Of a DNA stretch of 64,000 nucleotides, positions 11,201 through 22,449 are shown piece by piece. The stretch spans positions 62,001 to 126,000 of the forward strand of contig CP145419.1 in assembly GCA_036867785.1 (NCBI GenBank). Reading direction: 5' to 3'. The notes beneath the pieces were generated by a model. It made no database searches and was not told where the DNA came from. It worked only from the letters and a program-made list of their open reading frames with translations. The stretch's first letter is position 1. Each line of letters starts with the position of its first letter. This DNA is from Plasmodiophora brassicae (Eukaryota > Endomyxa: Phytomyxea > Phytomyxea > Plasmodiophorida). The translations under genes were made by a program, and so were the position numbers.

Positions 11201-13824
11201 TTCGGGCAGGTTGTGACCGTCGGGCAAGATCGCAGAGTCTCTAGCTGCGCGACGATTTGCTCACGAACTTCTTCGGCATTTGTCACCTAGGGACACATGG
11301 CCGCTTAGCAGACGATACCGTCAGAACTTGCGTCACACTCGTGAAAACCTGATCTATCGTAATTCGTTTCTCCTTCTCAACCGCAAATCGGATGGCGTCA
11401 TCGGCAGTTGCAATAAGGTTATCGAGCTCTTCGACAGACATGACGAACTTCTCAGGAAGATCATCACGAAATACTCCCGCCTCAAGACACTCTACGTGCC
11501 TAGGTCTCGGCTTAGGGGAAAGTACGGGATCATAATTGAAGCGGAAACGTTTACCCCCCAATGTAGGTCTGTGACTCGAGAAGGTGGCCGTCATGAAACT
11601 GAATCAGATCCTCACGATCCTTGTTGGGGCACACGATATTGGCTCGAGACGCTTCCACCATTAGGAGCTACGCGAAACGTAAATGACAATAAATGCAGAG
11701 CACACACTCACGATCGAAACCATTTCGCAGAGCGTCCCGCTACCCTTGCGAAGGACATCGTCTGGCCCCAGTGGGATGATTGTGCACAGCGAGTAAACGA
11801 ACAGGTGGACGTATTTGCAGTACCTATGGGACACAATGTCAGCACCATCGAAAAAGATCGTCGTGCAGGCGATGACAACAGGTAGTATGTGGCAACAGCA
11901 TCAGATACAGAGTAGGATGCTAGTAACTGTGGCTGCGATGTGGCGAACGCGACCATGTCCTCCGGGTCGAGCTCCACAGGGTTATACGCCAACTTGGCCT
12001 TGGTAACCGCCTTCAGGCCCTGAGATCCCTGGGGCAGGTAGGAGTCGCGGCGAACCCAGCAGAACGCGTCCAAGTGGACGCAGAAGCGCCCACCGTATTC
12101 ATCGCCTGCGTGGAAGCAGTTAGACGACATCGCGAAGCGAGAGCAACGGCACGGCAGACCTGACTCCTTTAAACCGATTCCAATCCGCTTCTGCATCGAC
12201 CATCCGTACACAGCCATTCGAGCGTCGACAAACCTGGTAACGGACGTTAGAGTTGGACATCAATCGGCGAATGGAGATGAATGGCAACTTGAAGTCGAAG
12301 AAGTCGCCGTTGTACGTGGTGACGATATGTGGGCGCAACTCCTGTATGTGCGAAACGAACCGTTCGAGAAGAGCTCGTTCGTTACTCTGTAAGTCTGTCG
12401 TGAACCACTGGGCGCTGAAAATCGAGACGACGAACGGATGATACCTCATTGAACACGGTGAAGGGACCCGGGTAGTCCGGTTTCGGCGTGTACTCAAAGT
12501 CCTCAATGTCCTCCGCGACAATCTCCCTGTTGACGATCAAGAACCCGTCCCCATCGACCATGTACGAAATCATCATGATCGAGTCAACAGATGGGTCCTA
12601 CGGCAGGGACGGTGCCTAAGCACCCGGCACCGCAACCGCGCGATAGAGGCACGAACCGGAAATTTCAGAGGCGCCTTTGTCGTCTCGATATCGTATGCAA
12701 GTATTCGAAGATCAGGCACCTATTGAAGCGTCATGGACGATGAAGCGCTAGAACGCAGGGAGCCACATGCACCTCAACGATTTCAGTATCTCTTTCGATA
12801 GTGGCATTGCCCGCGGAAACCGAAACACGGTACCACAGCCCAGCGAAATATTGGTGTGCAATGCAGACCGCCTGTCGGCAATCAGCAACGGGCTCGCCTG
12901 GGCAGACGTACGACGTACCTGGGTATACGGGACATCGTACTCCCGGATATCAACAATAGCGCTTAGGCATTCAGATCGAGAAACTGGATGCGGAACGCCC
13001 ATGCCGTCTCGGTCCTCATCGTCGTACACTGCACTGCCTGAGTAACGAGGCAACACCCGGCATACCATAAAACGAACCCTCGGAGGTCGACAGGTTTGCC
13101 CTGTTCCGGTTAATGATCGGGTGCAGGACCTTCCGTACGCCGGCATGCGCTTGCGTATTCGCAAACGATAATTTCAGGAACACGCCCTTCAGTCCTGATC
13201 CGGTACGTAACGATAATAAGGGAGAGCGCTGAGGATCATATAGCAGCTGGGTGGCATATGTCGAACCTGACAGATGGTTGGGCAGGCCCAGGTCCTCCAT
13301 TTCGACGACCTCAATGGCTAGAACCTGGCCTTCGAACTTCTTCATCAGGTACTGCTCGACCTCGAGTCGCCTTTCCGGCTATCCCTGGTGTTGAGAACCG
13401 GGGCCCACCTGGGACAGAAAACGGGTGCGCATACCTTGACGCGAATCAGGAAGTATGGAGGGACGACAACGGTCACGCGGAACCCGGTGCCATCGTCCTG
13501 CATGAAGTAGAAGTTGACAGCGCTCTGTTCGCTGCGACTGTCACGATCGAACACGCTGGTCTGATGCATATTCAGCATCCATCCGAGGCGGGTCGGGCCC
13601 GACTCGAACAGCGGGAACCCGAACTCATCATCCTGCCTGTTCTCCGCCTCCACGACCGCCCTGCAGCATGCCATCACGAACGCGCCGCGAGTAACATCCA
13701 CCGACCGCGCATACTGCCTCGACTCAGAGCGCCCGGCTCGCCACGGCCCGGAACTGTCATTCGGCGGCGCCAGCCGACGGCTCTGCGTCATGACGCGGGA
13801 GCCCTCGCCACGTCGAATCAACAA
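5235..13824 (-). CDS. POLE: DNA polymerase epsilon catalytic subunit
   Basis: Leading-strand replicative polymerase with 3'-5' proofreading. The gene is broken into many exons by short introns, so only the outer limits are given; I resolved some junctions (for example 13434-13379) but not all. In order: the N-terminal segment [13 protein letters not shown] and [11 protein letters not shown]; exonuclease I AYDIETTK (about 12700-12680); exonuclease [10 protein letters not shown] (about 12300); exonuclease [14 protein letters not shown] (about 11900); polymerase motif [19 protein letters not shown] (about 11190-11100); motif [15 protein letters not shown] (about 10290); motif [10 protein letters not shown] (about 10090). 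Then come [19 protein letters not shown], the large inactive B-family half, and two C-terminal cysteine clusters, CSFC/CPMC and CGKC/CTC, which bind metal and the B subunit. All catalytic acids seen are intact. The start at 13824 is the least certain point; 13791 is also in frame. Confidence 0.93.
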
Positions 13825-14682
13825 CTGCCGCGCGCCGTGATCCGCACAGACCGCCTTCGAGATTTTGGCCCTGGACTGCCGGCTGCCGACGGGAAGGTCG
13901 GGACCGGTTTGGCAGACTCCTCCTGCAGCACGTGTCTATATTGCCACCCTGTACACACTTCTGTTGCTACCAAACGGCGCTCGACCATGCGCGTCGATTC
14001 AGTTGATCGTTTGCATAGCGGCGAATGGCCGTGACGAATATGGCGTCGTGCCAGGCCCTTTACTGGCGCATACAGGGATACCGGATCCTCCTGCGATGGG
14101 CAAACGTTCTTCGGGATCGGCGTTGCCGAACGCACGTGGTTCGAACCGTGGCTAAATGCTTTGCGTGCGCCCGTGGTAATCACCTCTTGCCAAGTCGGCG
14201 CCGCCACTGAACTATGTACGTCGGGCGCTGAACGACCGCAGGTAACGACCTTCAGTAGGAGCCGCATGGAGGTGCAGTACTGGGCCGCGTGTGAATGCTG
14301 ACAGCCCACCCAGTCAGATACTCCTGATCTAGGGCGGATGCCCTGCTCCGGTTCCAGTGAATGGCTGCACCTGCTGCGCGCAGCTGCTCACCATGCGCGT
14401 CATAACGAGTAAACGTTCTCACACGCAACGATGATCACGATCGCCCCGTCAACTAGCTGCCAACGAGCTGAACGTTCAGGGCTCTGGAGACACTTTACGT
14501 GAGAGCGTCCCGTGACAGGCGTCTGGGGTCGGCGATGCATCCGGTACGGTGCTGCAGAGTAGCCAAAGGGTGCGCTGGTGCTGCTGTGCAGTGACAGGAC
14601 GGGCTACGAGCTTTAGGGAATGGCCCAGTGCACCGGCGTTCCTTTATGCGGAGGCATACAAAGAATACGACCCGTGCCTGCA
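13825..14682. promoter_or_regulatory. Spacer between POLE and NME7
   Basis: About 860 bases upstream of the POLE start and downstream of the NME7 stop. Open frames here resemble no family I recognise. Upstream non-coding exons or the POLE promoter are the most likely contents. Confidence 0.4.
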
Positions 14683-16164
14683 CTAGGCTTTGGCATCCTG
14701 CAGGATCTTGAAAAAGAATTCAGACTGTGAGCAGGGATGACGTTAGCACGCAGGGCAAGCGCCGAGGCATTACGAAACGAAGGCGTACCTCGAGCGTACC
14801 GTCCTCGTGGATATCGGTAGCGTGCAGGCCATTGTTGATGCGGTCGGTGCCGAACACGGCACGAAGCGTGTTCGGGCGTACGTGTTTCGCTGCATACGCG
14901 CAGCGTCAGTACCTGGAATTGCCTTGCAACGCGGTCCCGCTCAGCCGGGCCGTACCGATTTCCGGGTCATGCGGGCCGGTCACCTCCCGGAACCGCTCGA
15001 CGACGTCGGGCCCGCCATGGATCTGGATCGCGATCGATGCACCCGACGTGAAGTTCTCCACCAATGACTAGCAGCGACGATAGGGATCGTCAGATGGGGC
15101 CCATTGCCGTCAACGTCTCGTCTACGACTAACGCTGTACTGTGGAATGACGGTCTTGTAGACCTCCAGGAACTCCTCCTGTTGCGAAGTCAGGCCATGAC
15201 CTAGCAACATGCACGGCAACGTACGGCAGCGGGTCGGTCCAGGTAGAAGAGTTCGGCGGCTGTGATTTCGAACCCACGCTCGGCGATCGCCGAGATAATC
15301 TTCCCGGCCAGCCCGTCACGAACCGCATGCGGCTTGATAACCGCCATCGTGCAATCGCTCATGACGGCGGTCGGCGGCAGACCGCGCTCGAAGAACGTCT
15401 TCATGAACTGTCGAGCATCGTCAGCGAGCCTGACGGCTGCACACACAGGGGCGTCGGATCCAGCAACCTGAGTGTAATTCGCGGGCGATTCCGCTGCGAT
15501 CAGGCTCATACGAAGCACGGGCGTCTTATCACACAGTGATTTCAACGTGGCCACAGCATCGGGTGCCACCAGTTCCAGCGCCGTCCCGATGCCATTGACA
15601 AGCGGGTCAGTGACAGCCCTGAAACGCAGTCGTCAGCGAGCGGGAACACCACATGTGGAATGCTGGCCTACTCTTGCTCCCCCTCGGGTTGGATGGACTT
15701 GATAAGCGAATCGGTGAGGCGTACGGTGAGCAGGCGAGACAGGGAGAACCCGTTCTGGATGAGGCTGTCGATGACCGGGCCCAGGCTGGCCTGCGCGCTC
15801 GGTTTGATCAGGCAGGCCGTCCTGGCCAGGCGCTGCCGGAGCTGGCCGGCCGTGAACGGGTCGGCAAAGCCGACCACTTTGATCTGCCGCGAGTACACGC
15901 AGACGCAGGCACCGATGAACAGGCTGTCCAGCTTCACTGAGGGGTACTCGACGCGCTTCAGGAAAGTTCGCCGGTTCTTTATGTCGTACTGTGGACGTCG
16001 TCGGGAGCGGCGTTAGCATTGCCCAGAACGGGGTACGTTCGAGATGGTACCATTTCGATGGAGTTGGTGGCCGGCCAGAAGAACAGGTTGTACTTCTTCA
16101 GCAACGACGCCTGCGGGTCGAACCATTCGACGATAAACGCATAGCGAACGTCCTCCGTCGCCAT
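14683..16164 (-). CDS. NME7: NME7: DM10 domain plus two nucleoside diphosphate kinase domains
   Basis: Ciliary protein found inside axonemal doublet microtubules and with the gamma-tubulin ring complex. The start at 16164 gives the DM10 domain (AFIVEWFDPQASLLKKYNLFF). A 62-base intron (16050-15989) then joins it to YDIKNRRTFLKRVEYPS and YSRQIKVVGFADPFTAGQLRQRL. NDPK domain A begins ACLIKPSA and runs to the FMKTFFERG region. NDPK domain B begins DCTMAVIKPHAVRDGL and continues EFLEVYKTVIPQYS, GPHDPEIG, RPNTLRAVFGTDRINN, GLHATDIHEDGTLE and a last exon ending FFFKILQDAKA. The active-site histidine is kept in domain B (NNGLHATD). In domain A the equivalent position reads CAAVRLADD, so domain A looks catalytically dead. 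Several further short introns separate these blocks. Confidence 0.92.
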
Positions 16165-16495
16165 TCCGCACACAGGGCGCACACACACACAACACGTGCT
16201 CGCACCCGTCGAACAAAGGGCTAGGTCCCAGTACAGATAGCACTGGTGGTACCGTCGTCGATCTGGATCGGTCACAGAGTCCCGCTCCACCTGCAACCAT
16301 GTCCCATTGGTCGATAACGATGGATCTCGCGAGCAACAGCCGAAGCAGGGCTCTGATGGGCGAAAAGCATGGCAGGTTGTTATACAAACAACACACAGCG
16401 TTTTTATTGTCTAGTGGCATTCGAGAACCAGACCTGTTTGGTTTCCTTGTCGGCCACACAATCGCGGACAAAGCAGATGAGCTGAAGCTATCGTA
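16165..16495. other. Spacer upstream of NME7
   Basis: No gene recognised. It contains a short GT/CA run (about 16180-16196) close to the NME7 start. Confidence 0.4.
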
Positions 16496-17383
16496 TCAGG
16501 CCCCCGGCTTTGACGTCCCAATGGCATCGATGCCAGACGCATGATACAGCAGCTCGACAACCCACATCTCTCCTCGACGAGTCGCCAATTGCAGCAAGTT
16601 CCAGAGCTTCTCGAGTCCTACATCGTTTCTGATGGGGGATACGCGGTCGCCGTGCACGATGTTAAATATCATGAATCTGCTGCACGATCGCCTGCAACTG
16701 TTCATCTGACTGACCCCAGCTGCCGAAGGCGGATCATGCCAGGGGCGTTGTCCACGATGAACCGCAGCGCGTCCTTGGGCATGTGTTGGCGCATGGTAGT
16801 GAAGTCGCACCAGAAGCGATTCGTGAACCGCGACAGCCTTCATCAAAGGATGCATGCCGAAGTTGTACGCGAGTGTCACCAGGCGGTACTGCACCTCGAT
16901 ACCCGTTGCTTTGAGGTTGTCCTCAACCCTGGCGGCGGCGGCGTCGACCTGTCACGAACCAATCAGAGTGTGCAGTGAGTGCCGGGCATGTCTGTGCAGA
17001 CGTACGTCATTCAGTGCGACCGTGTCGATGAACTCGACGATCGGTTTCAGCTCAGCACTGGGCATGTTCGGCAGGAGGATGGCGCCACGACTTTTGACGA
17101 TCGTTCCTTTAAGCAGTTCGGAATGGGCGACCGCCGCCCAGGTCTTGACGACAAGGGACGCGTCGAGGCAGCGGATCGTGACGGCATCAACGAGAGCCAC
17201 TTGCTCGAGCGCGGCGGTCACCGGGTCCACGACACGGGCCCGCGTCGAACGCAAAGGCCAACAGGCATTCTCGTAACGACAACCGGCAGGTGCGAAGGAG
17301 CGGCTTGTGATATTCAGAATGACCCCTGCCTGCTGGCGAGACAATGCCGCCAGCGGTGCTTCGCCCATCGCCGGGCCCCTCAA
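16496..17383 (-). CDS. Unrecognised protein, multi-exon
   Basis: A coding gene is supported by exon-like blocks that join through GT-AG introns. Block 1 (17383 to about 17010) ends KPIVEFIDTVALND. An intron opening gtacgtctg and ending gtgacag joins it to block 2 (VDAAAARVEDNLKATGIEVQ, then YRLVTLAYNFGMHPL). A further block reads FWCDFTTMRQHMPKDALRFI and VDNAPGMIRLRQL, and the last reads LEKLWNLLQLATRRGEMWVV and LLYHASGIDAIGTSKPGA. The protein looks mainly helical, about 230-260 residues. The junction between MHPLMKAV and the FWCDF block is unresolved because the frame changes there. I do not recognise the family; a mitochondrial helical-repeat protein is one possibility. The start is uncertain. 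Confidence 0.45.
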
Positions 17384-17640
17384 TTACTTAAGTAGACTGC
17401 TGTCCTACCTATGCCGCGGGAGAAAGGGTCCCGGGTGACCGGATCTGTCTGGGCAGTATAGTTGGCCCACAGGTCCAGTGCGAACACTCGACACTCCGGC
17501 AGGGGACATGTTTCCCAACCAGGACCCGGAAGCGGATAGCCCCTGCGCGATCAAACGATCCCCTGTTGTGGAGGCACTGCATGACGCAGGTGGTTCTATT
17601 GTGATGTGTTGGACAATGATGTTCCGCCCCACGTGGCGTC

Positions 17641-18607
17641 TCAAAACTTGAAGACGTGGTCGGACGTGTACCCGAGCTGGGCCAGAATGCCCGTCAGAGG
17701 CCCTTGCGACTTGTCCGGGTTCTTATCGCCCGAGATCGCCTTCATCATGGGTGGCGGCCCTACGAGCACGCCCCTGAATTCAGCCACAAAGACCCCCATG
17801 AATACTGGAAAGCTGATGCAATTCGTACCGCAAACAAAGATGGACATGTCGGGGGCGGGAGCGGGCAGGAGACTTTTCAGAAGGTCGGCGGTGACGTACC
17901 CTTTCGAGGCCTTGACTTTGGACAAGCCCTCGGTCTTCTCGAGGACGTAACGGATCTCGAGACGGCCCGGCGCGGAGCGCGCAAATCCCTCAAGGCGCTC
18001 CCGAAGGAGAATGTCACCCTCGGTGACGTTCGCAAAGATCAGGAGGAACTTGGTCGTGTCGTTGGGGTGGTTCAACGACTCCTCGATCACCTGCAGCATC
18101 GGCGTGATCCCGGTGCCGCCCGCAATCATCGCAATGCACTTCTTCTTCTTCGGCACGTACTCGACCTTCTTGAACGGGCCCTGCACAAACGAGAAATGCG
18201 CTCAGACCTGCAACCGATGAAGGCGCCCGGCGAGATCAACAACCTGGAACTCGAGCGTCTGTCCGGGCTTGAGCGTGGCGAAGTGGGCGCTAAGCTTGCC
18301 GGCCGGGTACGACTTGATCATGAGGTCGAAGTGCCCCTTGACACGGTTCGACGTGATGGGCGTGTACGGGCGGGTCACCAACTCATCGCCGATTTTTCCC
18401 CTAGAGCGATGCCAGTGATATGTATGGGTACCGCGCCCTACACATGGTATGGCCTGCCTACCGAACGAGAACGCAGCTGGCGACGGGCAGGCCCAGGCTG
18501 ACCTGGTCGGGGAGTTTGAACCGGTAGATCTTCGTGTTGTGATTGACCGGGACGATCTCGGCCAGCGAGAACGGCGTGAACTCGGACGGGGTTAGGACGC
18601 TGGTCAT
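17641..18607 (-). CDS. NADH-cytochrome b5 reductase
   Basis: FAD enzyme that passes electrons from NADH to cytochrome b5. Four exons, 18607-18462, 18400-18244, 18180-17829 and 17759-17641, give 257 residues. Splicing restores the FAD motif (TRPYTPI), the NAD motif (AGGTGITPML) and the terminal nucleotide motif (VCGPPPMMKAISGDK); the last is split by a 69-base intron after VCG. The protein ends QLGYTSDHVFKF. The short start at 18607 gives a soluble enzyme. A start at 18862 would add 85 arginine-rich, almost acid-free residues like a mitochondrial presequence, but a strong donor (GTAAGTAAGG, about 18839-18830) suggests that part is a 5' leader with its own intron. The family's N-terminal membrane anchor is not apparent in the short form. 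Confidence 0.9.
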
Positions 18608-18889
18608 GCTGGCCGATATGATGTGGACCAGTCGCCGACGAACGCCTTGCGCAACGGCCGTGGCTGCGACAGAGAGAGTGGACAGAGCGCAACGCGGCGG
18701 GGGCCAACCTGTCGCTCCGCGACGCCGCTGGACCAAAATGGCAAATCCATCAGGCGCAACCCCGGCGGCCGGACGGATCGGCAATACACGAGGCCATGTG
18801 CCTTGTTGCAGTGATGGGTTTACTGAGGCCTTACTTACTGGGCACGTCGTGTGCCGTTGCATCTGACGCCGTTACAGGGCACTGGCGCA

Positions 18890-19945
18890 CTAGACCATGG
18901 AGGAGCTGGGCGGCAGGAATGGTATTCGCGTGAATTCCGCTGCGGCATACTCCCGCCGGTCGCTGTCACTCAACAGGGCGTCGTCGCTGAACACGCGGGC
19001 AGCGGGTGCGGGGGCCGGCGTCGACGATGTTGCTTGCCCAAACACAGACGTTGCAGGTGTGGTCACCTGGCCAAAGGGCGCAGCAGCAGGCGTCGATGGA
19101 GCAGGTTGCTGGCGGGCAGGGAATGCTGACTGGGTTTGGAAGACCGAAGTTTGAGGCGGCGCAGGTGCTTGAGCGAAGGCCGACTGGACCATATTCCCTG
19201 TCGAGACAGGCGCAGAGGGCGTACCCGTCATAGGTGAGGCGAACGACGACGGAGGGGCTGCTTGTGCGAAAGGATTCGCAGGCGCCGAGAATGCGCTCGA
19301 CGTTGACTGGAACGTCGTCGTGGATAATGCAGCGAATGGATTACTGGTGGTGCCGGTAGTAGGGGCAGCGGGTACTGCTGTTTGGAAGGGAGATGGGGCC
19401 TGAAAAGCACCGGTGCTCATCGAGGAGGATTGTGCCAAGAATGGATTCGGCTGCGCAGGCGCTGGAGGACGCCCGAACACGGTAGACGCAGAGCCGAACG
19501 CGCCGCCGCCGATGGACGACGGCTGCCCGAAGACGCCGGACGGTGCTTGCCCAAAGGCGCTGGTCGACTGCGCACCAAACGCACCGAGACCAGACGACTG
19601 CCCGAACTTGGCCTGAAATGGGTTCGACGATGCGCTGCCAAACCCGCCTGACGGATTGAACGGATTGCTGCTGGATGGGGCGGGACCGTGCTGGACACAG
19701 ACTGCGCATCAGGGAACGCAGAGGAGAACGAGGACGGCGCGATCCGTTACTTGAAAACGGCACGATGCTCCATTGCGGCAGTTACCCTGCTGGTAGAATT
19801 TGCAGGGTTGTGCCTCGTGCGAGAACTGGCAGTCGGCCTTGCGGCAGCCGCCAGGCGTGTTCACGAACTTGCATCGCGGTGGCGACGACGACGACCCGCT
19901 GACCACGCGCTTGTGAAACGCGTTCATCGAGGCGCGTTGGATCAC
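18890..19945 (-). CDS. NUP42: CCCH zinc-finger / FG-repeat nucleoporin (NUP42-like)
   Basis: Probable cytoplasmic-face nuclear-pore protein for mRNA export. Exon 1 is 19945-19751 and exon 2 is 19690-18890, giving 331 residues. Exon 1 carries one CCCH finger (CKFVNTPGGCRKADCQFSH) and most of a second (CKFYQQGNCRNGASCRFQ). The intron lies exactly before the last ligand: exon 2 opens with His, completing C-x7-C-x5-C-x3-H. The rest is low-complexity, rich in FG and in NPF/AFG-type repeats (KFGQSSGLGAFGAQS, SVFGQ), ending in a more ordered acidic segment, DDALLSDSDRREYAAAEF, as in NUP42/Rip1 relatives. Human NUP42 has one CCCH finger, so two is a difference to note. Confidence 0.82.
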
Positions 19946-20145
19946 GCTGGCGGGCCTGTCGGCATGAACGGCGCACGACAGGGATCAACCCTGACGCCGG
20001 TCACCGGGCAGCGGTGGGCACACGAGCAACCTGACGCGCAACGGCCAATGACGATGACGCCGGGTCCGCCCCGCACTCCGCGACTGCAGTGTGAGCCGGC
20101 AGGCTGCAGCCAACAGCTGTGAGACCTTCACAAGAGGGTTCGCTA

Positions 20146-20180
20146 TATTATATCAATGTATAATATATATGCTAGTGGGG
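20146..20180. other. AT-rich island downstream of the first histidine kinase
   Basis: A short TATATTATATCAATGTATAA-type stretch stands out in otherwise GC-rich DNA. It lies just past the kinase stop at 20210 and is probably part of its 3' end processing signal or the promoter side of the nucleoporin gene. Confidence 0.35.
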
Positions 20181-20209
20181 CTGAGAGGAAGCGCGCCAGC
20201 GGTGGAGCA

Positions 20210-21982
20210 TTATAACCACCTGTGAAGCACGGAGGCGAGGTCCGCCATGGTGAACGGCTTCGTCAGCATATCGTTCATACCAGCACTGAAGCACAGTTCG
20301 CGGTCACGGTGCATGGCGCTGGCCGTCATGGCGACAACCGGTACGTGCGGTCTGTCGGATCGGGATTCCATGTTGCGCAGCGCCATGGTGGCGCCACACC
20401 CGTCGAGCTCGGGCATCTGACAGTCCATCAGCACGAGGTCAACCGGACCAGACGCCTCGAACGTCGACACCGCTTCCTCCCCGTTGCATGCCTCGAGCAC
20501 GTTCCGATAGCCGAGCTTGGACAGCTGTCTGCTCACCAACCGCCGAATGATCGCGTTGTCGTCGACAACGAGTATGGCTTTCTCGGCGTTGAGTGATTTG
20601 TCTGCAGAAACCTCAGGAGCATCTGCTGCAATGGATTCCCCAGCTGGGTCAACGGCGTCGAAAGGTAAATCGACCCAGAAGACGGAACCCTGACCGACCA
20701 CGCTGTGGACACCAATCTGGCCGTTCATCAACTCGACCAAGTTCCGGACGATGTGCAGACCGAGGCCCGCGCCGCCGTACCTCCTCGTGTCCGATGAGTC
20801 CACCTGGAAGAAAGGATCGAAGAGGCCCTCCAGGTTCTCGTGGGCAATCCCGATCCCGCTATCGGCAATCTTGAATCGGACGCGGATGACCCTGTCTTCT
20901 GAATCGTCTCCTTTGATGCGGCTGACGGTCAAAGTGACACTTCCCGAGTCCGTGAACTTGATGGCGTTGTTGAGCAGGTTCGTCAAGATCTGTCGCAGGC
21001 GGTTCGGGTCGCCCCGCACCATCGGAGGCACATCGTCTTCGATATCGACATGAAGCGACAGCGACTTCAGCTTCGCCTGCCCTTGAAGCAGCCGCTCGCA
21101 TTTGCGGACCACTTTGCCAACCAGGAACGGCGTGTGCTCAAGGACGACCTTGCCGGCGTCCAGCCTCGTCATGTCAAGAAGGTCGTTGACCAGGGTGTGA
21201 AGAACGCGCGCCGAATCTCCAATCATATTCACCAGGTGGGCCTGGTCGTCCGAGAGGGGCGTCGCACTGAGCAGGTCGTTGAAGCCGACGATGCCAGTCA
21301 GCGGCGTGCGCAACTCGTGGCTGATCGTTGCGACGAACGTCGACTTGCTGTTGGATGCGTCGACGGCCTTGTCCCGCGCTTCAGTCAGGTCTCCATTCAT
21401 CTTCTCCAGCTCATGGGCTTGCTTCTGGACCTGTTCGGCGCGCTGTAGTACCTCCCACTCCATGCGGCGAAGCGTCTCCTCCTCTCGTTTGGCCGAAGGG
21501 TCACGATCGCGAGCGATGACCAACTCGGTGACGTCCTCGACACGAATGATAATATTGACGAGGTCGCCTGTGTTCGGATCCAGGACTGGGCCTATCAGGC
21601 TGCTCCAGTACTTCGTCTCGAACTCGCCATCTGCGTTCCTGACGTCGTACCTCTGGACGGCCTGGGCGTACGTCTTCCGGTGCTGCAGGACGTAGTCCAA
21701 CGAGGCTTCCATAGAATGGGCGCCATCGGCAGAAGGATCGCTGGGGTTCTGGGGATACACGTCGAAGACATAGCGTCCTGTGATGTCGTCTCTGCATTTC
21801 ATTGTCGCCTCCAGGTAGGAATCGCTCGCAGTGACGACGTGCAGGTTCGGATCCAGAACGAGGCATCGGGCCGGAATCACCTCGAACAGGAGACGGTAGT
21901 CGACCGTTGCCTGCTTGGCGGTTGCATTGCTGGCGCCTGGCAACTCGCGGCGTCGACCATGGCGACGTTTCCAGAAAGGCAT
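20210..21982 (-). CDS. Hybrid histidine kinase, copy 1 (PAS-HisKA-HATPase-REC)
   Basis: Single-exon gene of 590 residues. The start at 21982 (MPFWKRR) is chosen because every copy in the array has this N terminus; the frame stays open to 22312 without conservation. Residues about 28-155 form a PAS sensor domain, followed by a short coiled coil. The HisKA domain has His222 in ATISHELRTPLTG. The ATPase domain has the N box (RLRQILTNLLNNAIKF, about 328-343), G1 (DSGIGI) and G2 (GGAGLGLHI). The receiver has the acidic pair (VVDDN), phospho-acceptor Asp520 (LMDCQMPELDG) and Lys575 (TKPF). No membrane segment is seen, so it should be a cytosolic sensor that passes phosphate from His to Asp and probably on to a separate HPt protein. 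The signal sensed is unknown. Confidence 0.92.
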   Translation of the reverse strand: MPFWKRRHGRRRELPGASNATAKQATVDYRLLFEVIPARCLVLDPNLHVVTASDSYLEATMKCRDDITGRYVFDVYPQNPSDPSADGAHSMEASLDYVLQHRKTYAQAVQRYDVRNADGEFETKYWSSLIGPVLDPNTGDLVNIIIRVEDVTELVIARDRDPSAKREEETLRRMEWEVLQRAEQVQKQAHELEKMNGDLTEARDKAVDASNSKSTFVATISHELRTPLTGIVGFNDLLSATPLSDDQAHLVNMIGDSARVLHTLVNDLLDMTRLDAGKVVLEHTPFLVGKVVRKCERLLQGQAKLKSLSLHVDIEDDVPPMVRGDPNRLRQILTNLLNNAIKFTDSGSVTLTVSRIKGDDSEDRVIRVRFKIADSGIGIAHENLEGLFDPFFQVDSSDTRRYGGAGLGLHIVRNLVELMNGQIGVHSVVGQGSVFWVDLPFDAVDPAGESIAADAPEVSADKSLNAEKAILVVDDNAIIRRLVSRQLSKLGYRNVLEACNGEEAVSTFEASGPVDLVLMDCQMPELDGCGATMALRNMESRSDRPHVPVVAMTASAMHRDRELCFSAGMNDMLTKPFTMADLASVLHRWL

Positions 21983-22449
21983 GAGCGCGGCACCCGGCCC
22001 GGTAGTTTTGCAATAGACGATGCGGTCGGGGTCTGCATGTATGCCCCCCGGCGGCATCTGCGATGCAACGACGCGCCACAAAACGGGGCTACGGACGGGC
22101 GCAGATTGCAGATCCGTAGGTACGGACCGAAACGTCGCGGCTCCGCGAGAAACTTCCCCGCGGCGCGCGCTGCTGCGTGTCGTGTTCGCGCCATCTCGGA
22201 TCGGATGCCGCATGATGGCCCGGATCGGCGATCGGGTAGCTGCCTCGTGCAGGATGTGCAAAAACCCCGCCGGTCGAAATTTATTTGCGCCTGCCCGCCG
22301 CTCGCCGAGCAACGATAAGGCGCCGGGCCTGACGCAAACATGCTGCCCTTCGGTGCCGACTATTGCTGCATGCAGTCGCTCTCCACATGGGGAGGGTCAG
22401 CAGCTGGCGACGAACGTTGGCCTACTGTCGGATGCCAAATGGCAATGTC

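Noticed and set aside
14120-14160. GGTTCGAACC, resembling a tRNA B box
   Set aside because: No matching A box or cloverleaf could be drawn on either strand.
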